A stretch of 64,000 nucleotides of DNA from contig NZ_CP081153.1 of NCBI RefSeq assembly GCF_025140835.1, positions 3,009,001 to 3,073,000 on the forward strand, written 5' to 3'. A program made the position numbers and the translations under genes. This stretch comes from Aliiroseovarius sp. M344 (GTDB lineage: Bacteria; Pseudomonadota; Alphaproteobacteria; Rhodobacterales; Rhodobacteraceae). Under the pieces are notes generated by a model. The model saw nothing but the letters and a program-made list of their open reading frames with translations, ran no database searches and was not told the DNA's origin. Positions 1-9,100 of the stretch are shown in pieces; positions within the stretch are counted from its first letter, which is position 1; each line of letters begins with the position of its first letter.

Positions 1-1377
1 CGTGCGCTCCTCTGACGGATAGTCGCCCCTCACTATTGGACTATTGAATGTTCGCCCTGGGAGGAGTGGCATAATCTTCCGCGCCATCGTTCCGAACGCG
101 CGTTCGATCCTGCTCCGCAGCTCAGGGATCTTCACCGGTGGGAACAGCATTATCGCGCCAAGTGTATTCACCGATAGGATGAACATATTTGAGCTGAAAG
201 CAGAGCCAGTATCGGTACAGATCAGATGTGGGCTGCCGAAGAAATCCCAAGAGCCTTCCGCCCCGGCAGCGCGCGCAAGCTCAGTTTTGTCAGTTAGAAT
301 TTGCGCCAGAATGCGCCTTGCGGCATCACTGTTTGGTTGCGAACAAACTGACAAACCCAAAATGCAACGCGATGCACAGTCGATGGCGACATAGATCCAG
401 CGACGCCCATCGACAGGCATGTCTTTACGAATGTCTTCAGGAAGTTCGTTCCAAATCCCCAGTTGTTGGAATTTTACGCGAACATCGCCTTCCCATTCAT
501 CGATTTCGACCCGTTCTAAGGCGTAGAGCAGGTCAAGGCCGCCCGATGAGACTGAATGTTTGTTGCGTGCATGATCGATGCCATCACGCAGAACAGACAC
601 TTCGAATGGATCAAGTAGACCTATACGCCGGATAATCGTGCGCTCACATGGAACGCCCAAAAGCTTCTCGCCATTCCTGGCGCGCAGCTTATTTTCCTCA
701 ATCAACGCGTCGCGTGTATCTTTTGCGATAACGTTATCTTTGGGGTCTTCTAGATTGATCGACGCTCTGACAAATTTCCGAATGAACTGTTCAGTATCGG
801 CGCAAAAGCCCAAGCTCTTTTCTTTGCCTGTTCGGTACTTTGGAACCAAAACACCGGGATCATATTTGTTTTTTCGCAGCTTCTTATAGAGCTTAAGTAG
901 GGTCTCTGGTGCATGCGGTTTCCTCTGTTGCGGCAATTTGCTACCACCGCGACGGGGGCCACCATCGATGTTTCTAACCGCCTCTTGCGCAAGAAAGACG
1001 CCAAGAATGTCGTTCCAGTTTTCCTTGAGGCTGGTGGGCGTCAGGACGATGGCACCAGCGTTTCGAAAGAACTCAAGGTTCATGCATTCCATATAGGTAA
1101 AGATTGCCGCATCGCGATCGTTTGGATGCGCATCTCGTAGTGCTTTGCTTCCTGACTTGACCGCCCTATTCAAACGTTCTCGAGCTCTTGGACCGGGTAG
1201 GTAGCGCCAGTTGTTGCTGCCCCTCAAGAAATTGATTTCTTTGCGCGTAAGCGTCTTTGGAGGTCCAGAACCCTTCTCCTTGGGTTCGAAAATACAGAGT
1301 TTGTCATTCTGAAAGGAGCACCAATGAGCCACACCGAATATGATGAATGTGTCCGCTGGATCGTAGTTGAAGATCAT
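1..1377 (-). CDS. Mu/TnsB-type transposase, partial (runs off the left edge)
   Basis: The minus-strand frame stays open from an ATG at 1377 to base 1, about 459 codons, so the C-terminus is outside the window. The N-terminal part (residues about 30-230) is rich in basic and helical stretches as expected for DNA-binding domains of TnsB/TniA proteins. A retroviral-integrase-like fold follows: the segment WIYVAIDCASRCILGL (first catalytic Asp in VAIDCAS) and, about 60 residues later, LICTDTGSAFSS (second Asp, in a TDTGSAF motif). The third acidic residue should lie near the cut end, where ERAFGTMAR resembles the usual region containing the catalytic Glu. The start overlaps the stop of the upstream TnsA-like gene in an ATGA, so the two are translated together. 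In Tn7-like and Tni elements this protein does strand joining; the ATPase (TnsC/TniB) and target selector (TniQ) would be expected further left. Family call is firm at the level of Mu/TnsB-type transposase; the subgroup is inferred. Confidence 0.8.
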   Translation of the reverse strand, partial: MIFNYDPADTFIIFGVAHWCSFQNDKLCIFEPKEKGSGPPKTLTRKEINFLRGSNNWRYLPGPRARERLNRAVKSGSKALRDAHPNDRDAAIFTYMECMNLEFFRNAGAIVLTPTSLKENWNDILGVFLAQEAVRNIDGGPRRGGSKLPQQRKPHAPETLLKLYKKLRKNKYDPGVLVPKYRTGKEKSLGFCADTEQFIRKFVRASINLEDPKDNVIAKDTRDALIEENKLRARNGEKLLGVPCERTIIRRIGLLDPFEVSVLRDGIDHARNKHSVSSGGLDLLYALERVEIDEWEGDVRVKFQQLGIWNELPEDIRKDMPVDGRRWIYVAIDCASRCILGLSVCSQPNSDAARRILAQILTDKTELARAAGAEGSWDFFGSPHLICTDTGSAFSSNMFILSVNTLGAIMLFPPVKIPELRSRIERAFGTMARKIMPLLPGRTFNSPIVRGDYPSEERT

Positions 1378-2057
1378 GCCGGCACCTCAACAGATACTAC
1401 CGTCTGCAGGCCAATCTTGCCAATTGTTAACGCCTTCAATCGACCCTCGACGACCGCACGGAAGGCTGCTCGGAACCCTCGGCGGCCAAGGCCACTTGCT
1501 GCGATTAAATTTGCCAGTGTCGTCGGAGCGGCCTGATGCTTGGCAGCACGAATAATGTCTTCGTCTGCTTCGTCATCCGTCTTCTTTGAAAACTCATGAT
1601 ATCGCTGAGCATTAAGAGCTTGTGCCCTCGTGAAATCCGCTTCACTCATCAGAATGACATCGTCAGCGAAATGGCCTGGCAATGCAGCGCGCACGTAAGC
1701 AAGCCTGACATCAAAGTCGTATTTCTCGACATGATCAATCGGCTTGACCGCGATGGCATAGCAACGCTCGTCAGCCAACGTCACCTGGTAGTCGAAAGTG
1801 TGCTCGTGTAGGCTGCCATCTGGGAGGAAGAACGGAACTGGCGCCGGCTGATCCCATACATCAACTACATCACCGCGTGAGCTGATCAGCAGAATGCACA
1901 TCAATTCCAGCAAGCTTTCGTAGACGACAATCTTCTGGCGGCCGTTCAGTCTGAGGACCAGCGTTCCTCGGCAACTGGCGCGGGAGCGCCAGTTGATCTT
2001 TCGCGTGCTTCTGGATGGACTTGGTTCGACGAAGCCTTTGGTTTCAAATTCTGTCAT
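1374..2057 (-). CDS. TnsA-like transposon endonuclease
   Basis: About 227 residues from the ATG at 2057, which begins MTEFETKGF; an upstream in-frame ATG at 2132 would add 25 residues but has no better ribosome site. The order of putative catalytic residues matches the TnsA restriction-endonuclease fold: a Glu in YESLLELMCILL, an Asp in HTFDYQV, and a Lys in CYAIAVKP, which is the E...D...(E/Q)xK pattern. A basic patch (RKINWRSRASCRG) lies near the N-terminus and a helical, probably DNA- or TnsC-contacting, tail at the C-terminus (LIAASGLGRRGF). TnsA cuts the 5' ends of a Tn7-like transposon while TnsB acts on the 3' ends, giving cut-and-paste movement. The ATGA overlap with the downstream TnsB-like transposase supports a joint role. 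Similarity is inferred from motif order, not from a search. Confidence 0.65.
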   Translation of the reverse strand: MTEFETKGFVEPSPSRSTRKINWRSRASCRGTLVLRLNGRQKIVVYESLLELMCILLISSRGDVVDVWDQPAPVPFFLPDGSLHEHTFDYQVTLADERCYAIAVKPIDHVEKYDFDVRLAYVRAALPGHFADDVILMSEADFTRAQALNAQRYHEFSKKTDDEADEDIIRAAKHQAAPTTLANLIAASGLGRRGFRAAFRAVVEGRLKALTIGKIGLQTVVSVEVPA

Positions 2058-2092
2058 GCCGCGACGCCCCCATAGGTGTGGAGAATCTTGCC

Positions 2093-2284
2093 ATGAATAC
2101 GCCAAATATGACGGCTCGCGCGCCGTCCGCATTTTATGAAGGTCATGGTGACCCCTTTCGATTGGTCAGATTTCTTGGCCCGGCGAAAGATCACTCACGC
2201 CAGATGGTTGACTTTTTTCTCGAGAAAGGGGATCAAGGACTTAGGTTAAGGGTGTCCATGATGCCCAAGATAAGGAAGGGCTGA
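2093..2284 (+). CDS. possible small protein gene (63 aa), opposite to the transposase genes
   Basis: A 64-codon plus-strand frame with an ATG at 2093, a GGAG at 2080-2083 at good spacing, and a stop that falls inside a strong intrinsic terminator (2276-2310). The predicted product starts MNTPNMTARAPSAFYEGHGD and ends VSMMPKIRKG; it has no motif I recognise. If the TnsA-like gene starts at 2057 the two would be divergently transcribed from the same short region. The fit of ribosome site, frame and terminator is the only support, so it could also be a small RNA or chance. Confidence 0.3.
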   Translation: MNTPNMTARAPSAFYEGHGDPFRLVRFLGPAKDHSRQMVDFFLEKGDQGLRLRVSMMPKIRKG

Positions 2285-2310
2285 GGGGTGCAACTCTCAG
2301 CCCTTTTTTT
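2276..2310 (+). terminator. strong rho-independent terminator
   Basis: GGGCTGAG and CTCAGCCC form an eight-pair stem around a short loop and are followed directly by seven T residues on the plus strand. It lies between the Ner-like gene (minus strand, ending at 2322) and the TnsA-like gene, and its polarity fits a plus-strand transcript only, which has no well-established gene in front of it. Confidence 0.75.
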
Positions 2311-2321
2311 GACCGCTACAT

Positions 2322-2606
2322 CTATGATTCCTCCTTAGTGTTCAGCAGATCTGGATACCGATCTGGCCAGATTTCTGAAGGATGATTTAGGCCCAAGTGT
2401 CGACAGATAGCATCTTGTATGGCGTGCGATTTTACACGTCCCTGACTCACAGCCGTGACTGTGCTGGGCGACTTTCCAAGTTCTCTGGAAATCTGCGACA
2501 GAGTCACGCCGCGCTTTTTTAGCCGGTAGCGAACGTCATCATGCAAATCTAGATCTAGTATCATGTCCACAACCACTGACTTGGTTTTGTGGGGTAAACG
2601 AATCAC
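2322..2606 (-). CDS. Ner-like helix-turn-helix regulator
   Basis: A 94-residue protein with a single DNA-binding domain. The centre reads VTLSQISRELGKSPSTVTAV, a classical helix-turn-helix with the recognition helix SPSTVTAVSQG, followed by AIQDAICRHLGLNHPSEIWPDRY, which is the typical end of the Ner/Nlp (HTH_35) family found in Mu-like and other transposable phages, where Ner represses the transposition operon. Transcription is leftward, in the same direction as the tnsA/tnsB-like genes but separated from them by about 260 bp. A control role over that operon or over its own promoter is inferred from position. A palindrome at 2677-2710 just upstream is a candidate operator. Confidence 0.7.
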   Translation of the reverse strand: MIRLPHKTKSVVVDMILDLDLHDDVRYRLKKRGVTLSQISRELGKSPSTVTAVSQGRVKSHAIQDAICRHLGLNHPSEIWPDRYPDLLNTKEES

Positions 2607-3111
2607 CCCTAGCCTGAGTATTAGGCTTGAAGAAACATTTTGAGAAGAAAAATATTTCAGCTAAAACAGTGAGTTATGCTAACATCAAAGTGTGAGAAAA
2701 AGTGTTAGCAAATCGCGCCAGAAACCGTTGAAAAACAAAGCGTGCGCTAAATGTGGTGCTATTGGTCAGAAATGTTTTTGATCGTTCGAACAAAAGAAGC
2801 TGCAACAACCGGCGAAAGAAACTTCGCATTTGCTGGTTCGGGCGAACGGACGGTCTCAAAACGACTAAAACCGCCATCCTCCGAGTGACAAAATGCTGCA
2901 GTGCAGCCACCCAAAAGCAGTCATGTGGGCATCGTGGGACATTAAGGTGCTCTAGTGCGCTATGGACGAACTGCGTTGACGAGGCAGACAGGCAAAAGCT
3001 ACGTCAGTAGAAAAGAGATAGGCAGCCAAGTAATCGGCTCGTAGTCTCGATGCTTTCATGCAGCGTTGTGGGAGCTGCGCCAACCAGTCAAACTCCAACC
3101 CAATGCGAGTT
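2607..3111. other. non-coding stretch, probably holding the right end of the transposition module
   Basis: About 500 bp without a supportable gene. It begins with an A/T-rich promoter-like part in front of the Ner-like gene and the 2677-2710 palindrome, and then shows loosely related motifs: AGCAAAT near 2707, its inverted form ATTTGCT near 2828, and ATTGGTCAGA at 2761, which also occurs at 2161. These might be transposase-binding repeats, but the copies are too degenerate to define an end or a target duplication by eye. Short open frames on both strands have no ribosome site and no recognisable protein character. Confidence 0.4.
2677..2710. promoter_or_regulatory. inverted repeat upstream of the Ner-like gene
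   Basis: TGCTAACA (2677-2684) and TGTTAGCA (2703-2710) are perfect inverted copies with an 18-bp spacer, 70 bp upstream of the start of the Ner-like gene. Such a pair is a plausible repressor operator. It could instead be part of a transposon end. No experiment-like evidence is available in the sequence. Confidence 0.4.
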
Positions 3112-3942
3112 TCAGTGAAGGCTGGCCTGGTAGCTCGTTGCGGTCAGTGTGACGTGGGCCTCTAAGGGAGGTCGCAATTCGAACGCTTTCACGTTCCGTG
3201 AGAAGTTCCAGAGCCTGAGAAGTGTCCAACGGTCACGGTTATCCTCCGCTATTGCTAATTCATTTCTGGAGATGTGAAACGGTGTACGCTCCCAACCGTT
3301 GGTTGTTTTTACCTCGATCAGGCGGCTTTGCCCTTCGGGTGTGAAACTCGAAATATCATACCCGGCACCATCGCCGTCTACCTGGCTAACCCACCGCACT
3401 TTCTTGGCAAGGTCATGTCGACCCGCACTGGCGAGAATGGCACGTTCATGATGAAGGACACGCTCCTCCCCAGCCTTACCAAGAGTTCTATTCCTTTCAT
3501 CTCGACCCGCCACATCAAACTTCCTCGCCACAGCCAGCATTTGGGCCAGTTCGTCCGGCGGTGGCGTGTTCTGCATGGTGGGTGGAGTGCTAATCCAAAT
3601 AGCCCCTGGAGGCTCTGATGCTTCTATTTGGGGTGTTGTTCTTAGTGTAAGCCAGCCACCGTGCTGCTCCAGACACCGAACAACAGCATCCTCCAGGGAT
3701 TTCTGAAAATTGAAGGCGGGCTTGTATCCGTTGATCCAGGTTTCACCCAGCCCCTTAAGAATCGCCGAGATATTTTGGTGTTTGAATTCGATCGAACCTT
3801 TGGAGCGGCCAATGAGCTCTTGCAGGGAGCGGTTGTGAGCCGATTTGTTGTACCTCGTGCCCGACAACTCATCCGTGAGCATGGAAAAGTAGTCCGCCAC
3901 AATGGCGTCATTCTCCCAATCTGACCATTCCTCTCCACTCAT
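3112..3942 (-). CDS. DUF3883-domain protein, probable PD-(D/E)XK-type nuclease of the defence block
   Basis: A 276-residue protein in two parts. Residues about 5-85 form a domain common at the N-terminus of several nucleases near defence genes, with the pattern W..xE...VADYFSML, then GRSKGSIEFKHQNISA and GLGETWINGYKPAFN. The C-terminal part (about 150-260) is DUF3883: GKAGEERVLHHE, then WVSQVDGDGAGYDISSF, RLIEVKTTNG and FHISRNELAIAEDN. The acidic residue in GYDISS and the EVK in LIEVKTT are the likely nuclease residues. It is transcribed with vsr and the methyltransferase (leftward), 140 bp downstream of vsr. DUF3883 proteins are often neighbours of restriction and DISARM-like loci; what this one cuts or marks is not known. 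Confidence 0.7.
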   Translation of the reverse strand: MSGEEWSDWENDAIVADYFSMLTDELSGTRYNKSAHNRSLQELIGRSKGSIEFKHQNISAILKGLGETWINGYKPAFNFQKSLEDAVVRCLEQHGGWLTLRTTPQIEASEPPGAIWISTPPTMQNTPPPDELAQMLAVARKFDVAGRDERNRTLGKAGEERVLHHERAILASAGRHDLAKKVRWVSQVDGDGAGYDISSFTPEGQSRLIEVKTTNGWERTPFHISRNELAIAEDNRDRWTLLRLWNFSRNVKAFELRPPLEAHVTLTATSYQASLH

Positions 3943-4084
3943 GGCGCCAGGCTATGCGAAGGAATTTCCGATGTCACGCATTGGAACCTCCGAGCTCGGT
4001 AGAGAGCGGACAAAGGAAGGGAGAAATGGAGCAAATGCGTTGTTTTCTCGATTAAACTGCCCTCTGGACACCCGGGTAGACATG

Positions 4085-4516
4085 TCATTTCCCGTCAAGA
4101 AATCTAAACAACTTTTCCTTTAGCGATATTTGCTCTTTTGTCTCGCACTCCCAGACTATCAGAACTTGCCACCCAAGAGCACATAGCTCCGAAACTTGCC
4201 GTTCATCACGACTAACATTGTCGGCAAATTTCTTCTCCCAAAATGCGGTTCGTGTTTTGGGGGTAGTTGTTCGAGAACAGTTTGCATGCCTGTGCCAGAA
4301 GCACCCATGTACAAATACGATCTTCTTGAGCCGCGGGAACACAAGATCGGGAGATCCAGGAAGGGTTTTGACATGAAGCCGGTAACGATACCCAAGCGAG
4401 TGGCATACGCGGCGAACTATCATTTCGGGTTTCGTCCCGCGTTGTCCAATTGATGCCATCATCTTGGATCGCTGAGGGTCAACAGGTTCCTGAAATTCGG
4501 GTTTCGCTTTGGCCAT
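4085..4516 (-). CDS. vsr: very short patch repair endonuclease (Vsr)
   Basis: A 143-residue protein of normal Vsr length. Diagnostic parts are SKMMASIGQRGTKPE at the N-terminus, LPGSPDLVFPRLKKIVFVHG with the catalytic Asp, and the zinc-binding/active region CFWHRHANC, followed by WEKKFADNVSRDERQ and the closing GWQVLIVWECE strand. Vsr nicks next to T:G mismatches produced when 5-methylcytosine deaminates, directing repair back to C:G. It starts 31 bp after the stop of the upstream cytosine methyltransferase, the usual pairing, and so most likely protects the sites that enzyme methylates. The recognition sequence cannot be read from the protein. Confidence 0.92.
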   Translation of the reverse strand: MAKAKPEFQEPVDPQRSKMMASIGQRGTKPEMIVRRVCHSLGYRYRLHVKTLPGSPDLVFPRLKKIVFVHGCFWHRHANCSRTTTPKTRTAFWEKKFADNVSRDERQVSELCALGWQVLIVWECETKEQISLKEKLFRFLDGK

Positions 4517-4547
4517 TTATTCGCGTCTGGAGAGGGGCGTTTCTCAC

Positions 4548-5732
4548 TTATTCCTCAGATTTATTAATAGGCTGCGGTTCAAAGGAAAAATCGACGGCCT
4601 CGTCCAAACCGGATAGCCATTCTGCGATGGGTTTCAATAGCGCCACTCCGAGGTCGACGGGGACAGCGTTGCCTATCTGACGGCCTGCGGCAGTGAGACC
4701 ACCCGAAAAGGCAAAATCGTCTGGAAATGTCTGCATTCGAGCGGCCTGTCGAACCGTGATCCCGTGATGCTCTGTCGGATGAACAAACCGCCCTTTCGAT
4801 GGATTGATGCAGGCAGTTGTCATCGTCGGTCCTGGCTGGCCCGGATCAATTCTTCCATACACGTCCTTATGACCGTCGTGTTTCTCGTGGCACGGCAAAA
4901 TCCTACCCGAGTCCTTGCGCGACCCGCCGTTGAGAGGTGTGTTTCGAAAGGCTTCGACCAATTCAGGTCCATGTTTCATGTGTATGTCATTGGGATCTTG
5001 GTCGCGTGTTTCTCGGAAAACCTCCTTGCAGTTTACCCAAAGGGGTAGATCGTCGTCACAATTGGAGTGACTCGGTGAGGGTGGCCATGAGAGAGCGGAT
5101 GTTGGAAGGTCATTTCGTGTTCCCAATATGAACACCCGTTTTCGTCTTTGTGGAACGCCAAAGTCTCTTGCATCCAAAATAGAAGGAGAAAAAACTCTGT
5201 AGCCAGCCTCGGTGGCTCGCGAGCTGAACTCATCCAGGAACTTTACGTGGCGCGGCCACAATATCCCGGGAACGTTCTCCATAAGAAACGCACGGGGCTG
5301 CAGGGCTTCGACGAAATTGAAGTAGCTGAGGATAAGTCTGTTTCTTGGATCGTCAACCCCGGCATCGTTGATGCGATGAGTGGAAAAACCTTGGCAAGGC
5401 GGACCACCAAGAACGATATCGCATCCGAACTCGGAGAAGTGCTTCTTTGCAAGCCCTTCAGGCTTCAGATCATTGATGCTGCCATCGTAAAGAGTCGTTC
5501 TTAGCTGTCGCTTCCTGATGAAGTTTTCCCGGTAGGTATCGACAGCATACTTGTCGTTCTCAACCGCAAATTCCACATGAAAACCGGCCTTGAAGGCCGC
5601 AAGGGAAAACCCTCCAGCGCCGCAGAACAAGTCCACTGCCTGCAGTTGATTGATAGGGTTGTCCGCAGGTACCCGATTTAGGTTGTTTCCTCCGTCCAAC
5701 CGAGGTCCTCCCTTTGATGACTTGATTGTCAA
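4548..5732 (-). CDS. drmMII: C5-cytosine DNA methyltransferase, DISARM DrmMII-type by context
   Basis: A 394-residue enzyme with the C5-methylase motifs in order: motif I DLFCGAGGFSLAAFKAGF (AdoMet binding), motif IV GGPPCQGFSTHR with the nucleophilic Cys, motif VI ENVPGI, motif VIII QRRKRVFILG, then a target-recognition region of about 100 residues and motif X GNAVPVDLGVALL. Nothing essential is missing. It is divergent from drmE with a 400-bp intergenic region, which is how the methylase of class 2 DISARM is often arranged; the neighbouring drmE/drmA/drmB support the DrmMII name. It methylates host DNA to mark it as self. With drmA destroyed (see below) it may now act as an orphan methylase backed by Vsr. 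Methylase identity is firm, DISARM membership is inferred from context. Confidence 0.85.
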   Translation of the reverse strand: MTIKSSKGGPRLDGGNNLNRVPADNPINQLQAVDLFCGAGGFSLAAFKAGFHVEFAVENDKYAVDTYRENFIRKRQLRTTLYDGSINDLKPEGLAKKHFSEFGCDIVLGGPPCQGFSTHRINDAGVDDPRNRLILSYFNFVEALQPRAFLMENVPGILWPRHVKFLDEFSSRATEAGYRVFSPSILDARDFGVPQRRKRVFILGTRNDLPTSALSWPPSPSHSNCDDDLPLWVNCKEVFRETRDQDPNDIHMKHGPELVEAFRNTPLNGGSRKDSGRILPCHEKHDGHKDVYGRIDPGQPGPTMTTACINPSKGRFVHPTEHHGITVRQAARMQTFPDDFAFSGGLTAAGRQIGNAVPVDLGVALLKPIAEWLSGLDEAVDFSFEPQPINKSEE

Positions 5733-6132
5733 TAGCTCATCGAAAACAGTTTCGCACTACCTTAAGGCGCTTAACATGATGTTCAAGAAAATGACGGGCG
5801 GGATGGTGTTGTAGCCAACACTTCCGAGCATATGCACAGGGAGAGACTATTGGCCCCCTCGGTGACAGGACTGGCTTGGGAGCAACCCGCGACTGGTTGG
5901 ATGAATTGTCTGATTTAATTTGTCGGTTTGATGGAAGGTAACTCTCAGAGAAGCATCAAAAAACATCAACCGAGGGCGTTCGCGACGATGGGTCGCAGGA
6001 AGAGTGCTCGCAATCAAAAATTGATCGACATTTCCCCGTTAGCGCTTAGGGTTGCTGAAAGGTTGATGGGCTTTGCATGCTGGCACCGATAGGATCAGGC
6101 AAGTGGGCAGTCTTTTCAGAGAGGTGAAGAAA
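5733..6132. other. divergent promoter region between the methyltransferase and drmE
   Basis: Four hundred bases between divergent start codons with no supportable gene. It must carry the promoters of both the methylase operon and the drm operon. No clear inverted repeat or standard -35/-10 pair stands out. The GAGGTG at 6121-6126 is the probable ribosome-binding site for drmE. Confidence 0.5.
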
Positions 6133-9100
6133 GTGAATCCTGGCCCCTATGGCCAATTTGAATGCGACTATCCGTCAAGAAATCGTATTGAGGCAATAAA
6201 CACTGAGATTGACAACATTTCCAAGTCAATCGGAAAGAAGATAGATGGGTGGGAGAGCGTCCTGCCCGGTATTTCTGCGTGTTTGGTGGCATTTGCGGAA
6301 TTGCGAGCCAGCAATGGCTATCAAGTTCTTGGATGGATACGCCTCGCTGCGGTTTTCAGACGTAAAGCGATAGAGGGCGATGGCACCGCTTGTGACGCAT
6401 TTGCTGCTCTGTATTTCCTCAACCAATCAAGGAAATCCTGGCATAAAGAAGAGAAGCTGAGCGAATTGAACTGGGTCCAGGACCGGGCTCTTGATCAACT
6501 GGGGATGAATTTCGAAGGCGGTTGGATATACAACGCGATCACAAAAGAAGAAATGCACTCCATCCAGCAGACCGTACTCAGAACTGCCGAGATTGACAGG
6601 CGATGTGTCGGAAAAATTGCCAGCAAGATTTCCACTCAAGTCAAGACGATTCGAGGTCTAAAGATCATCGCGGACATCACCGATTTTGATCAGAAGTTGG
6701 AAGCATTGATCGAAGCGGCGGGGGGGGATGGCGTTGAATCCGGCTTAGCTCGGGCTGCGATCGTATATCTTGCGGAAACTGATGACGTCATACCGGACGA
6801 CCTGGGGATATTAGGGCTTCTTGATGACCTCTATGTCATTGAATGGGCTTATGCCACTGTCGAAGAGCAAGCATACGGCCTTCCACATTTGAGCAGTTTG
6901 CAACAACGAATTCCCCACTTGGAAAGCTCCTATCTGACGGCGGGCGGTATGATGTTAGATCGCTTCGGCCAGTACGTCGTCGGAAATGCCCAAGCTGTCC
7001 TTGAAAGCACGGAAAATGACCATATTGCTTTGCGAGATGCAGATGTCTTTCTTGCACCTGTAGTCGGGGCACTCACACTTTCTGCAATGCATGAAAACGC
7101 CCAGACTGGCGCAAATGTAAGATGGGAAGAGGGCACAATCCTCAATCTGCTGAATTTCGGTCAGCGCCCAGAGCGTGTGCGATACTTAGGGCATAAAGTC
7201 ATAGCAGGTGACGAGAAAATCGTTGTGGAGGTGAATTCATCTGGCCGGCTATACTTGCCTGTCAACTTGGCGACCTGCATGGAGACATCGCCTCGACAAG
7301 ATTACAAAACCTTGTCGAACGGGTCTGCCGTTTCGACTTGGCAGCAACACCACTCTGTCGACCCACTACATTTTCTTTTGAAAGGACGACCCAGAAGCGA
7401 TGCGCGGCGTGCCGTACTTGTGGTGGCTCCCCGCAACTTGTTGGAATACTACCTACCTTCCCTGCATTGTCGCGGCGAGGCAATTTCGAAAGTGGTCGGA
7501 GCCACCTGGGTAAGCGGAACCGAACGCGAAGAACCCATGTCACAAAGCGTTATTGATCGAGCGATGATCTATGCATGCGGGTCCGCGATGGTCGCGAGAA
7601 ATCTGATCGAAAATCCCCCTGCGGGAGTGGTCGGGTTCGATTTGATAGCTTTCGGTTCGCAGGCCTACCGCGAGATAAATGCCGAATTCGTCGGTCGAGA
7701 AATTCCAAACCTCCGGATGCTTTGTTTGGCGGATATTTCGGAAGTACCTGGTCCACCCCGGGATGCACTGGTCATGGAGGATGACGTAGTTTTACCGTGG
7801 TCCTTGAGACCACGAGGTTTCAGGCAAACTGACCCTTTGGCCCGTGGGCTAAAGCGGCAATACAATCATTGGATCGTTGATCGACGTGTTCAGGTTTTCC
7901 CCAACCCAGCATTGTCTACAATCAACAAATTCCTGCAAGATCGACATGATGATCCGGAAGATGACTTCTCTCCGATTGTGCAGCAACTTAGGAGCTTCCT
8001 TTCCGATATGGGAAAGATGCCGCGTCCGGGTAGCTCCGTGTCGGCCAAACTTCGGGAACGAGCTTTAATTCTGTCGAGGGCAGCAAAGGCGGAGGCACTT
8101 TATGACCAGTCCTTGGTTGGTATTGCACACGCACTCGGTGAGCTTTCCGAGAATTGTAAATTCTCCCCTGATGTCTTTGGTGAGACGATCGCTAAGGAGG
8201 GCAGGCCTGTCACGATCCTCTGCCGGTCCCATCAAGAAGCCCAAGAAACCACTTCCTTGCTGAAGGAGAATGGTTTCTATGGTGCGGGCCTTACTGCACC
8301 GGAACTTTTTCGCGATGCTCCCGTAGAGCATTTGGTTGTTCCTGGCTGGCATGGTGCGGAAACAATGCGCCGGCTTGATACAATCAATCCAGCAATAAAG
8401 CTGGACTACCTGATGTTCGACTTTCAAGAAGAATGGCTCGAAAGAGTGACGGAGGGGGTGCGTAGGCGCGTCCGTTCTTTCAGCACTCCTATCGAACACT
8501 CAAATGAAGGGCGTGAGGCCAGCGGGGCAGGAGAGCAGTTGGTGTGGCCCAGCCCGAAGAGAAATAAATCTGCACCAAGTGAGGAACTATCAGAGTTCAT
8601 CCCACCGACAGAGAAACGCCCCGACCTTGATGGATTGTTCAAAGGTATTCATCGGACCGCTAATTACGGGAGCGAAGCAAAGGTCAGCGGAATTCCTGTC
8701 ATTCTCGATGACTACTCAGCTTACATGTTCTTGCCACCTCATGCTGATCTGGTTCTCTTGAACAGAGACGCTTCACGACCAGAAGATGCCTGTATACCCG
8801 TTAGCCAATTGCGAGAAGGTGATGTTTTTGTACTGAAGGATGGCTCTCACAGAGAGCTTTTCCAAGAACTTGCTCCCAACTATCTGAGGGATCCAAACAC
8901 TACACTAAAAATGGCTGACCTTTGGCGGCAACCTCTTAAACAGGCCTATGCCGCAGGATCTGTTCCTTGGAGCAATTTTCGCAAACGGTTGGCTTCTGTT
9001 GGCTTGCATCGATCGGATATGGCGTATCGGAACTGGATCAGCGGGCAAACCGTCGCGCCAATGAACTATCGGGCAGTCATTCCGAAGATTTGCACCCTGT

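Noticed and set aside
1374..2132. Longer TnsA-like protein starting at 2132
   Set aside because: The extra 25 residues are not protein-like for the family and the ATG at 2057 has an equal or better leader.
2674..3010. Open frames on both strands between the Ner-like and DUF3883 genes
   Set aside because: No ribosome site, composition is low-complexity (many Phe/Leu or Arg/Lys), and the stretch shows motif repeats more like a transposon end.
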